From Nitrososphaerota archaeon (lineage in GTDB: Archaea; Thermoproteota; Nitrososphaeria; Conexivisphaerales; Conexivisphaeraceae), in assembly GCA_015522695.1 (NCBI GenBank), contig WALT01000033.1, positions 1-64,000 on the forward strand: DNA of 64,000 nucleotides, given 5' to 3'. Of the stretch, positions 16,853 to 24,369 are shown piece by piece; within the stretch, counting starts at the first letter, position 1, and every line of letters begins with the position of its first letter. The notes under the pieces are model-generated. The model was given only the letters and a program-made list of their open reading frames with translations. It was not told where the DNA came from and did no database searches. The translations under genes and the position numbers were made by a program.

Positions 16853-17542
16853 ATGTTAATCTTAGGGATCGATGGATCACCCAGGAGATATGGCGCAACA
16901 GCGAAGCTGTTGAGGCTAGCCCTAAGGGCTGCTGAACTTAACGGCGCCCATTATAGGATCTTATTTTTGTACGAGCACGATGTCAAGCCATGTATCGGAT
17001 GCTTTTCCGACTCCCCCGAGGCGTGTAGGGAGCCATGCCCGCTTAAGGACGAGTGGTCAGATATACTCGAACTCGTTTTGGAATCCGAGGCTCTGATAAT
17101 GGCCACACCGGTTTACTGGTATGGACCGAGCTGCATGGTCAAGATATTCATGGAAAGGCTGACGATACTCGAGAACAAGAGCACATTGGGGGGGAAGAAC
17201 CCGCTGGAGGGTAAGGCAGCTGGGGTGATAGCGGCTGGCCTGGAGGATGGCTCTTCCCAAGCTGGCTATTATGTGGCTCAAGTATTGAACGCGATGGGCA
17301 TGATCATCCCGCCATATGGCGTCGTCCACTATACGGGTTCAGGAGATCCCCTCGAGAGCAGAACGACAGTCTTAGATACCGTGAACCTGGGTCGAGCGGT
17401 CGTCTTGGCTTCATCAGCCGAGCTGGATTGGTATGTTGAACCAAGCGAGATGGAAACGATGCTCGATCACGCACGCAGGGACTCTGGTCAAGACGAGGCT
17501 TGGCAGAGGCCGCTCAGGGAATCCATCCGATCAAACCCTTAA
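16853..17542 (+). CDS. NAD(P)H-dependent FMN reductase/iron-sulfur flavoprotein-like
   Basis: 229 residues with a flavodoxin-like fold: FMN phosphate loop 'GIDGSPRRYGATAKLL' at residues 5-20 and 'ATPVYWYGPSCMVKIFMERL' binding the isoalloxazine. A cysteine set 'CIGCFSDSPEACREPC' follows the loop, as in archaeal iron-sulfur flavoproteins that carry a [4Fe-4S] cluster, though the spacing is not canonical. It probably shuttles electrons or reduces quinones or disulfides. Start ATG at 16853, 33 nt after the phosphodiesterase gene. Confidence 0.8.
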   Translation: MLILGIDGSPRRYGATAKLLRLALRAAELNGAHYRILFLYEHDVKPCIGCFSDSPEACREPCPLKDEWSDILELVLESEALIMATPVYWYGPSCMVKIFMERLTILENKSTLGGKNPLEGKAAGVIAAGLEDGSSQAGYYVAQVLNAMGMIIPPYGVVHYTGSGDPLESRTTVLDTVNLGRAVVLASSAELDWYVEPSEMETMLDHARRDSGQDEAWQRPLRESIRSNP

Positions 17543-17569
17543 ATCCCTCGACCTTTAACCTAGTGTGTC

Positions 17570-17821
17570 ATGCGGTACCTGATCCTCCTGAAACTGAGGG
17601 GAAAGTTGAGTAGGGAAGCTGCAGGTCGCCTGAAGGATGATGTTATGGACCAGAAGGGCTATAAGACGATAGATTTCCATTGGCTCATAGGCCCGTACGA
17701 CGCAGCTTGGATCGTCGAGACGGACGAGATGGAAAACCTCGCTAGAAAGCTCGCTGAGCTTCAGGAAGCGTTCGAGACCACGACCATGGTAACACTACCT
17801 CTCGAGATCCTTGCGCCCTGA
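17570..17821 (+). CDS. GYD-domain-like small protein
   Basis: 83 residues with the ferredoxin-like alpha/beta pattern of the GYD family: 'RYLILLKLRGKLSREAAGRL', 'IGPYDAAWIVETDEMENLARKLAEL' (the equivalent of the G-x-YD motif) and a final beta strand. GYD proteins are small, probably oligomeric and of unknown function, often near dehydrogenases or flavoproteins. It lies 27 nt downstream of the flavoprotein gene and is likely co-transcribed. Confidence 0.75.
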   Translation: MRYLILLKLRGKLSREAAGRLKDDVMDQKGYKTIDFHWLIGPYDAAWIVETDEMENLARKLAELQEAFETTTMVTLPLEILAP

Positions 17822-18006
17822 TTCTCGGTAAATTAAACGGAGGATGATGGATTCATGGTCGTCGAGGATAACCTCGTTCACCGGGATCTGGCTGGATGAA
17901 AGTGGATCTGGAGATCATAACCTCTGCTCGTGCTCGAGTCGAGAGAATGGAGGTCCCTGGGTGGAAAGGGAAAACCACCAACTGGAAAACCCTTTCATGA
18001 GGCTAC

Positions 18007-18018
18007 CTTAAGTATAAA
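18007..18018 (+). promoter_or_regulatory. TATA-like promoter element upstream of the secreted helical protein
   Basis: CTTAAGTATAAA matches an archaeal TATA box. With the usual 25-27 nt to the transcription start, transcription would begin close to the ATG codons at 18031 and 18040, giving a leaderless mRNA. The preceding 185 nt (from 17822) hold no gene I can support. Confidence 0.5.
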
Positions 18019-18030
18019 CCTAGACGATAG

Positions 18031-19722
18031 ATGGGCGGGATGAAATTTAACCAGAAGGCTGTCGTGATCGTTTCGGCGATAGTAATAGCGACATCAGCCC
18101 TACTACTTGCCTCAACGGTCGCCACCAGCTGTGCATATGCTCAGACACCACGATATAGTAATAATAGAGGGCTCTACATACTCATAGAGAGGTTGGGGGA
18201 TGCCGCCAGCTACTTCAACGCGACAGACAAGGTCATTCCGATACTAGATCAAGCAAAGACCGCTTTGGGCTCAGGCAACGTTACGTTGGCTAGACAACTG
18301 ATAAGGGATGCCATGTATACGCTCAGGGAAAATGCATCGGCATCGATGGGGAACGCCAGCATCGCCAGGGCATATGCGCTTCATGAGGCGATAGAGAGAG
18401 CTAAGGAATTCGCCTCGAGGATAGAATCATCGGCTCAGAGGGTAAAGGTCTCCGTCTCCACCGACGTCTCCGGAGTAATGGAAAAGCTCGATGTGGCTGA
18501 CGCTGAGGCTAGGGCTGGCAACATAAGCGGCGCTGCAAAGGTGTTAGCGGAGTCCAGGAAACTCCTTGGAAGGGCTATGGATGACCTGATGGTCAAGACG
18601 AGGCCTATGAGGATTGTGAAGGCCAGACACTTCCTGAATGAGACTGTGGAGATGATGAATAGGAGGATAGAGCTCGCCAGGAATATGGGATTACCGAACG
18701 AGACGATCCAAGCCCTCGAGAACGCCAAGTCCCTGTTGTTACAAGCGATGAAGATCCCCAGTGAGAAGATGATACTCTCCATGGAGAAGATGAAGATGGC
18801 GCTGGCCCGTAGCGCATTGGCGAACATCGCTAAGAGATTTGGGGTGAAGATGCCACCCCTTCGGAATCCGCTGGAGGTCGCGCGCGTTTTGAGGGCGTTC
18901 GAGAAAATAGGCACTCAGCATAATATCACGTTAGTTAAGGGTGTGATGAAGAGCGTCAAGGGGAAGCCGAAGGCGCTGAAACACCTCCTGGAGATGATGG
19001 CGAATAGGACGGGGATGAACGCGACGAAAATTTTGAAGAAATTCATGGGGAAGATGGTGAATAAAACCGGCGTCCCTATGAACGCGACGTTGTTGGGCAT
19101 GATCGAGGGCCTAAAGTCTGAGACGAGCTCGCTGAGCGATGAGACTAGGGACGTCGCCGAGGGCCTCATCGCGGAGATCGAGGAGGCTGCCAGGGAAGGC
19201 AACGTTACTTGCGTGACCGAGAAGATGACCTACGCTAAGGTCGCCATACCGGTTTTGAAGATGGCCGACAAGCTCTTGGAGAAGGCTAAGGGAGTCCCAG
19301 GACCATTGGCGAAGACCATGAAGGATCTGGCGTCAAGGATGATCAATGCCGTTAAGAGCAGGGCTCCCATAAATGTACTCAAACAGCTGCTGAAGGCCGC
19401 TATGAAACTCTGGGCTAAACCGTTCGCCGAGATCGGACATAACCGTACATGTACACGCACACGTACGCCAGAAAAAACAAAAACTAGGTACAATAGTACA
19501 CGTACAGGTACACAAGAAAGGGTCGGTGAACTACCTCTCCCCTACGGGAGGGGTCTTGCAAGCAACGGGATGATAAAGGGCCATGTTAGATCAAGCTCGA
19601 CCCCTTCACAATGGTCGTCGCCCTCACGTAGTCAGGATGTCAGTATACGATTCCACAGCCCTCCTGGAGGACGAGTGGCTGTAGACCGGAAGACGGATGT
19701 TCCCACCCAGTTCACCATGTAG
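18031..19722 (+). CDS. Secreted, glycosylatable alpha-helical protein with aberrant C-terminus
   Basis: 563 residues. An N-terminal signal segment (about 8-35, ending near 'CAYAQT') directs export. Residues 45-470 are helical repeats rich in Ala, Lys and Met, with many N-glycosylation sequons (NAT, NVT, NAS, NIS, NET, NRT). From about residue 470 the sequence turns into Thr/Arg-rich low complexity ('TCTRTRTPEKTKTRYNST') and then a Ser/Pro tail. That tail is encoded by DNA containing an IS200/IS605-like hairpin, so the native C-terminus, possibly with an anchor, may be lost. ATG at 18040 may be the true start given the TATA box. Function unknown; an envelope or surface role is inferred. Confidence 0.7.
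   Translation: MGGMKFNQKAVVIVSAIVIATSALLLASTVATSCAYAQTPRYSNNRGLYILIERLGDAASYFNATDKVIPILDQAKTALGSGNVTLARQLIRDAMYTLRENASASMGNASIARAYALHEAIERAKEFASRIESSAQRVKVSVSTDVSGVMEKLDVADAEARAGNISGAAKVLAESRKLLGRAMDDLMVKTRPMRIVKARHFLNETVEMMNRRIELARNMGLPNETIQALENAKSLLLQAMKIPSEKMILSMEKMKMALARSALANIAKRFGVKMPPLRNPLEVARVLRAFEKIGTQHNITLVKGVMKSVKGKPKALKHLLEMMANRTGMNATKILKKFMGKMVNKTGVPMNATLLGMIEGLKSETSSLSDETRDVAEGLIAEIEEAAREGNVTCVTEKMTYAKVAIPVLKMADKLLEKAKGVPGPLAKTMKDLASRMINAVKSRAPINVLKQLLKAAMKLWAKPFAEIGHNRTCTRTRTPEKTKTRYNSTRTGTQERVGELPLPYGRGLASNGMIKGHVRSSSTPSQWSSPSRSQDVSIRFHSPPGGRVAVDRKTDVPTQFTM
19526..19575. mobile_element. IS200/IS605-like terminal hairpin relic
   Basis: The sequence GTGAACTACC is followed by an 8-bp stem (19534-19541 with 19546-19553, one T-G wobble, loop CTAC) and a 'CTTGCAAGC' palindrome. 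This closely resembles the hairpins at the ends of archaeal IS200/IS605-family elements. No transposase gene is next to it. It lies inside the 3' part of the secreted protein gene. The GTGAACTACC core recurs at 35202-35211. Confidence 0.45.
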
Positions 19723-19792
19723 TCGAACATGAGCTCATCATAGAAGAGAAGTCGTCAAAAGCTCCGGTCCGTCCTCATCTCCAATCCGTAAA

Positions 19793-19804
19793 GTTTTTTT
19801 CTTT
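19793..19804 (+). terminator. T-rich tract, probable transcription terminator
   Basis: A run of seven T followed by CTTT after 'AAAG', in the gap after the secreted protein gene. Archaeal RNA polymerase terminates at such U-tracts without needing a hairpin. The remaining bases of the 106-nt gap hold no gene. Confidence 0.4.
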
Positions 19805-19828
19805 CACGACCTCCCGGGTTAAGGCGAC

Positions 19829-20692
19829 TTGAGATCATCGATGCTGCTCCTCATATTCGCTTTAACTCTCCTATCTGTTAACATCATAGCCGCGCAAACG
19901 GCGTGGAAGAAGCCTCCCTATATCTCGGTGAAGCTCTATCCGGACGGGTGGGCTGGGATCATGCAGGTTGAACCTGGAGATCCAGACGTCGGTGCCATGA
20001 ACGTGACCCTTCTGACATCGAAGGTCACAAATATAGTCGTTCTGGCGAACGACGGCACGCCCTTAAACTATCACCAGAACGGGAGGACGCTGACGGTCAT
20101 AAGCCTGGGATCGACATCGGTCAACGTCTCCTATTACACCGATGAGCTGACATCCAAGTCGGGTGGAACATGGATCGCCACCATAAATTCGACTGAGCCG
20201 ACGTTGGTGACGTTGCCACGGGATATCCTCCTGCTCCAAGCCGATCCTCTTCCAGATGACGTGATGGCCAGCAATACTACGACGATGTTATCATATAACA
20301 AGGGGCCCGTGAACATCTACTACTCCGTCATCGTAAAACCGCTTCCCCCTAAACCAAGCCCCACCAAGACTTCTGCCCTCCTACCAGCGATCGTGATCAA
20401 CACAAGGATACTCCTCTCCATTTCGGCGGTGGCCATCGTCATAATAATAGCTGGCGTGGCCATCGTAGCGCTGAGGAGGAGCAAGAGAGGACGTGTGGAG
20501 CTCAGGCCTGATGATACACGTGTCCTAGAGCTCGTCAGGAAGGAGGGCCCGCTCCCCGAGTCGGAGATAAGCAGGAGGCTTACGATACCCAGGACGACGA
20601 CCTCTAGGATCGTGAGGCGACTAGAGAGGATGGGGCTGATCAAGGTGGAGAAGGCCGGGGGGATAAACCTAGTTAAGGCCGTGGGCTCCTAG
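19829..20692 (+). CDS. Membrane-anchored protein with cytoplasmic winged-helix DNA-binding domain
   Basis: 287 residues. There is a signal peptide (residues 1-22, from a TTG; the ATG at 19841 is an alternative), an extracellular beta-rich domain (about 25-180) with sequons such as 'MNVTLL', 'VNVSYY' and 'INSTEP', and a Pro/Thr linker. One transmembrane span follows (about 192-212), then basic residues and a MarR/ArsR-like winged helix (about 222-285) with 'ESEISRRLTIPRTTTSRIVRRLERMGLI'. The topology places DNA binding inside and the sensor outside, a plan seen in a set of archaeal membrane regulators. It may regulate the neighbouring exported protein or itself. It sits 5 nt before the acyl-CoA synthetase. 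Confidence 0.8.
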   Translation: MRSSMLLLIFALTLLSVNIIAAQTAWKKPPYISVKLYPDGWAGIMQVEPGDPDVGAMNVTLLTSKVTNIVVLANDGTPLNYHQNGRTLTVISLGSTSVNVSYYTDELTSKSGGTWIATINSTEPTLVTLPRDILLLQADPLPDDVMASNTTTMLSYNKGPVNIYYSVIVKPLPPKPSPTKTSALLPAIVINTRILLSISAVAIVIIIAGVAIVALRRSKRGRVELRPDDTRVLELVRKEGPLPESEISRRLTIPRTTTSRIVRRLERMGLIKVEKAGGINLVKAVGS

Positions 20693-20697
20693 AGATA

Positions 20698-22794
20698 GTG
20701 GTGTTGCCAGATAGCATCATGGAGCTGTTCCTAGAACCTAGAAGTATAGCGGTCGTCGGCGCTTCCAGCGACTCCAGGAAACTTGGCTATCATGTGCTGA
20801 CGAACCTCAAGAAGGCGTTCGCTGGCACTGTCTATCCGGTGAACCCTAAGGGTGGCATCATACAGGGCCTAAGGGCGTACAGGAGCTTAGTGGAGCTGCC
20901 GGAATCCGTGGACCTCGCCGTCGTGGTGATACCGTCGGATAAGGTCTTGGGAGTCATCGAGGAGGCTGGCGAGGTCGGAATAAGGGCGGTCGTGGTCGAG
21001 AGCGGCGGTTTCGCTGAGGTCGGTAGAGCAGATCTCGAACGAGAGCTCATCAGGACTGCTTACAGATGGGGAATCAGGGTGGTAGGGCCCAACTGTATAG
21101 GCGTGTTCAATCCATCGCTGGGCCTGAACACCGCCTTCCTGCCTCCCGGCAGGATGAGGATGCCGAGACGAGGCGGCCTCTCCCTCGTCAGTCAGAGCGG
21201 GGCCATGATGGCTTCGATAATGGATTGGGCTGGATACGAGGATGTAGGCTTAGCGAAGGCCGTCAGCTTCGGCAACAAATCCGATATAGACGAGGTAGAC
21301 GTCCTTGAGTACCTCGCCGACGACGAAGACACGAAGGTCGTCTTCCTCTATCTTGAGGGATTCAAGAGGGGGCGAGGCCCAGCGTTCATCGCCATCTCAC
21401 GGAAGTTGACGGCCAAGAAACCGATGGTGGTCTACGTCGGTGGAAGGACGCAACGCGGAGCTGAGGCAGCGAAGAGTCACACAGCTGCGATCGCATCTCC
21501 ATATAGAATCATGAGGGGTATGTTAAGACAGGCTGGAGCGATAGAGGCATCCAGCCTTAGGGATGCTTTCAACGTGATAGTTGGCTTCGATAAACTCGGC
21601 GTCAGCACCAAGCCGGGACACAGGGTGGGGGTGATAACGGACGGCGGAGGGATAGGCGTGGCCTCGGTCGATGCGCTCGTGTCGAAGGACCTCGAGGTAC
21701 CGGTGTTCTCCCGTGATCTCCAGTCCGGAATCAAGGAGATACTGCCTCCAGTCGGCTCACCCACCAACCCCGTGGACCTCACCGGGAATGCCACAGATGA
21801 TATTTACGCCAGGGCCGTGGATCTCGTTGCAAGCTCCGGTGAGACGGATGCATTGTTGGTGACGATACTCGTACAAGTGCCATCGCTATCCGAGGATGTA
21901 GTGGATGGAATCGCCTACAATCACGGTGGATTACCGACGGTGGCCGTCACGGTCGGCGGCAAGTTCGCCGACAGGATAGCAAAGCGGCTGAAGGCCTCTG
22001 GCATACCTACATATTCGTCAGCCGAGGAGGCCGCGGAGGTCATCAAGGCCATCTTGGACTATGCTAACAGGCCCGTTAGACGATCTCCCAAGATCACGAG
22101 ATCATGGAGGAGGAACTCGATCGAACCCTTACTCCGATCAGCTGGCTCGGTGAGGTTGGACATCGCATACGATATCCTCGGCAAGTATGGGATCTCGGCT
22201 CCCAGGTCCCTGTTCGCATCGACCCCGGAAGGCGCTGTGAAGGCCGCGGAGGACGTGGGCTATCCCGTGGTCCTCAAGGTGTCAAGTCCCCAAATAGTGC
22301 ATAAGAGCGATGTCGGTGGTGTCGTCCTTGACCTTCACAGCTCAGAGGATGTCGAGAGAGCTTATGTGAGGATCATGAAGAGGATCTCATCGGCCGTTCC
22401 ACAGGCCATCATCGAAGGGGTAATCGTTCAAGGGATGGTCGAGGGAGGACTTGAGGCCTTTATTGGTGGATTTAGGGATGAGAGGCTCGGAGTGATCGTC
22501 GCAGCCGGTCTCGGGGGCACGACGGTAGAGCTGTTGAACGATGTGTCATTCAGATCTTATCCGGCCACGCTCGACGATTCCCTCGAGATGATCCATGAGA
22601 CCACACTTTCTAAAGCCCTCCAGGGCTTTAGGGGCATCTGTCCCTGCGACCCCATGTCCTTGGCCAGGATGACCCTGGACGTAGGTAGGATCATTTGGGA
22701 GAATGAGGAGATAGAAAGCGTCGACCTCAATCCGGTCATGGTCTATGCACATGGAGCTATGGTAGCTGACGCCAGGATAGTCCTCAGATCCTGA
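20698..22794 (+). CDS. ADP-forming acetyl/acyl-CoA synthetase, fused alpha-beta chain
   Basis: 698 residues. The alpha part (about 1-460) has the CoA-binding Rossmann domain 'SIAVVGASSDSRKLGYHVLTN' and two succinyl-CoA-synthetase-like domains with 'LVSQSGAMMASIMDWA' and the phosphohistidine motif 'AAKSHTAAIA' (His about 261). The beta part (about 480-695) is an ATP-grasp domain with 'LKVSSPQIVHKSDVGGVVLD' and 'EAFIGGFRDERLGVIVAAG'. It converts acyl-CoA, ADP and Pi to acid, CoA and ATP, the main substrate-level phosphorylation of fermentative archaea. Single-chain fusion is one of the known forms. Its 3' end overlaps a small convergent gene by 11 nt. Confidence 0.93.
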   Translation: MVLPDSIMELFLEPRSIAVVGASSDSRKLGYHVLTNLKKAFAGTVYPVNPKGGIIQGLRAYRSLVELPESVDLAVVVIPSDKVLGVIEEAGEVGIRAVVVESGGFAEVGRADLERELIRTAYRWGIRVVGPNCIGVFNPSLGLNTAFLPPGRMRMPRRGGLSLVSQSGAMMASIMDWAGYEDVGLAKAVSFGNKSDIDEVDVLEYLADDEDTKVVFLYLEGFKRGRGPAFIAISRKLTAKKPMVVYVGGRTQRGAEAAKSHTAAIASPYRIMRGMLRQAGAIEASSLRDAFNVIVGFDKLGVSTKPGHRVGVITDGGGIGVASVDALVSKDLEVPVFSRDLQSGIKEILPPVGSPTNPVDLTGNATDDIYARAVDLVASSGETDALLVTILVQVPSLSEDVVDGIAYNHGGLPTVAVTVGGKFADRIAKRLKASGIPTYSSAEEAAEVIKAILDYANRPVRRSPKITRSWRRNSIEPLLRSAGSVRLDIAYDILGKYGISAPRSLFASTPEGAVKAAEDVGYPVVLKVSSPQIVHKSDVGGVVLDLHSSEDVERAYVRIMKRISSAVPQAIIEGVIVQGMVEGGLEAFIGGFRDERLGVIVAAGLGGTTVELLNDVSFRSYPATLDDSLEMIHETTLSKALQGFRGICPCDPMSLARMTLDVGRIIWENEEIESVDLNPVMVYAHGAMVADARIVLRS

Positions 22795-22930
22795 GGGGCC
22801 TCTCCATGACCTTGGCACATTCATCCATACAAGTAGCCACACAGACGTTGTAGGAGTCCATTCCATGAATGTCGTCACAGTATTCTGAACACTTCATCTC
22901 ACAGTCGAGAAGACCTCCTAAGCCCTTCAT
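22784..22930 (-). CDS. 48-residue cysteine-rich helical hairpin protein, possible metal binder
   Basis: This short frame runs from ATG (22928-22930) to TGA (22784-22786). It encodes 48 residues with six Cys at 10, 14, 18, 30, 34 and 38, i.e. C-X3-C-X3-C twice, separated by 'DDIHGMDSYNV'. The i, i+4, i+8 spacing puts three thiols on one face of each of two helices joined by a short turn, like the cysteine faces of four-helix copper-storage (Csp/DUF326) proteins, though far smaller. Such regularity is unlikely by chance in a shadow frame. The Shine-Dalgarno is weak. It converges on the acyl-CoA synthetase gene. Function unknown; Cu, Zn or Fe-S binding is inferred. Confidence 0.65.
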   Translation of the reverse strand: MKGLGGLLDCEMKCSEYCDDIHGMDSYNVCVATCMDECAKVMERPLRI

Positions 22931-23036
22931 GCACGTCCAGCGATGAATCCACCCCCAATATAAGGCTCATCACCGCCGCCCAGCTACATCGGTTATATGA
23001 GAAACTTTAACATTCATGGAGCCCTAGAATGATATC

Positions 23037-23411
23037 ATGGGGGGCTTCACCGATATCCTCTCATGTGCTTCCTCCCCCCGGGAGAGATTGATGGGGGATA
23101 TCCTGAGGGTCCTTGGGCTCAGTCTGGGCAGGCTTTGGCTCGCTGAGCTTGCCGCAGAGATAGCAGCCTTTAGGGAGACATTGGGGTTCTCAGAACCTAC
23201 GAGTAGAAAGGAGCTCGTGGATGCGGTGATGTCGCTTGCTGGACTGGGCCTCGTCACCGTGGAGGAGAGGATACGTGCTACGTATAGCGGCGGGGAGAAC
23301 GATCTATTGGTCGGGGTGGTGGACTTCGATGAACTATCCAATGCCCTCATGGACGACGAGGCGTATAACAGATATAGATCGATATTGGACGGCATCTTCG
23401 GGAGGGGCTAA
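23037..23411 (+). CDS. Small unknown protein, possibly winged-helix
   Basis: 124 residues from ATG. It is helical at first ('LMGDILRVLGLSLGRLWLAELAAE'), then has a helix-turn-helix-like run 'TSRKELVDAVMSLAGLGLVTVEERI' with a beta wing, and a C-terminal helical tail. It resembles a winged-helix protein but I cannot assign a family. It converges with the broken ACT-domain gene, the two stops overlapping by 3 nt. The 106-nt gap before it contains only AT-rich promoter-like sequence. Confidence 0.5.
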   Translation: MGGFTDILSCASSPRERLMGDILRVLGLSLGRLWLAELAAEIAAFRETLGFSEPTSRKELVDAVMSLAGLGLVTVEERIRATYSGGENDLLVGVVDFDELSNALMDDEAYNRYRSILDGIFGRG

Positions 23412-23640
23412 CACCGCCTCCCCACCTCCAATATCGCATCCTCCAAGGTCGATACGCCCTGGTGACGTCCCTTCTATCCACGACGAGTATCGTATCGCTA
23501 TAACAGGAGATAATCTCAGTCAAGTTCACATCGGCCATCCATAACAGGTTCGTAATATATGAGATGAATCCAGGTGTGGCCTCGATCCCCTCCGGGCTCG
23601 TCAAGAGTCCGATAAGCGTACAATTCATCGTCAAAGGCAA
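23408..23640 (-). pseudogene. Broken ACT-domain protein gene
   Basis: The minus strand reads a good ACT-domain core: 'SPEGIEATPGFISYITNLL' then 'VNLTEIISCYSDTILVVD' with 'RRDVTRAY'. The frame then goes off, but the neighbouring frame continues as 'STLEDAILEVGRRC' to a stop at 23408. A single missing base near 23452 separates the two parts. Upstream, the N-terminal half expected for this kind of archaeal ACT regulator is absent or scrambled (stop at about 23689 in the same frame). So the gene is frameshifted and probably truncated. Confidence 0.55.
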
Positions 23641-23648
23641 CGAGGTAT

Positions 23649-24159
23649 ATGCTCGAGGCGAACGTCGAGACGAGCAGGTCCGTGCCCTTCACAGGTAAGG
23701 TGAGGGAGCTCGATTTGGCCAGGCTGGCGGCCCATGCTGTACTAGAAGGCGACCTGGGATTTCCACGAGCCACAATCCTGGAGATGGACGGTGAAGACCC
23801 CAACAGTTTTCATGGGCCCAGATGGAGGGGGATCATGTCCGTGTTTGGGCCCCGAGATGATGGGCACTGGGGAGGTTGCAACGGTGTCCGAGAACCCATG
23901 GGCATCTGTGCTGAATTGGCTCTCCGCACCGCCGAACGGGCTCCCGCGATCCGGCTCGATGATAATGATCTATGGTCTAGATGGAAGGACGAGGCCGCCG
24001 GACGGCATTGTCCATGGGTCTGAGGCCTGTGAGCCTCGAGGGTGCAGAGAGGTTGGAGGGCTGAAAATACCATCTGAACCCGTGGCCGTTGAGGAGCTTG
24101 AGATCAGGTCATCCGTCGATGCTCATCACGGGTGGATGCATGTAATGGCTGGATCGTAG
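23649..24159 (+). pseudogene. Degenerate coding region, two overlapping frames, unrecognised
   Basis: Two overlapping plus-strand frames (23649-24023 and 23791-24159) each look protein-like in part. The first has 'KVRELDLARLAAHAVLEGDLG' and 'RATILEMDGEDPN'. The second continues with 'TVFMGPDGGG' and 'MMGTGEVATVSENPWASVLN'. A one-base shift around 23795-23810 would join them into about 170 residues. I recognise no family. This could be a decayed gene, or chance open frames opposite the lost part of the ACT gene. The following 210 nt to 24369 hold no gene but have a TATA-like GCTTAAAGG near 24308. Confidence 0.3.
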
Positions 24160-24369
24160 GCTGAGAAGGCTAGCGGCAGATAACCTCGTGCCGATGATAA
24201 TGGATTCCAGACCCGAAGCCACGTAGTGCTACCAGCAGGTTCTCAGCGTTAGCTCTTGGAGGAACTAGTTAGGCGACGGTTGCATAAATTATTACTGGCC
24301 AAGAATGCTTAAAGGATATTACCGTAGCTTTGTCTCCGGATCTATGAGGTTAGGGGGTGGATAGTAGAC

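Noticed and set aside
22546-22878. Alternative minus frame at the end of the acyl-CoA synthetase gene
   Set aside because: It lies mostly antisense to the synthetase and lacks pattern; the Cys-rich frame at 22784-22930 is better.
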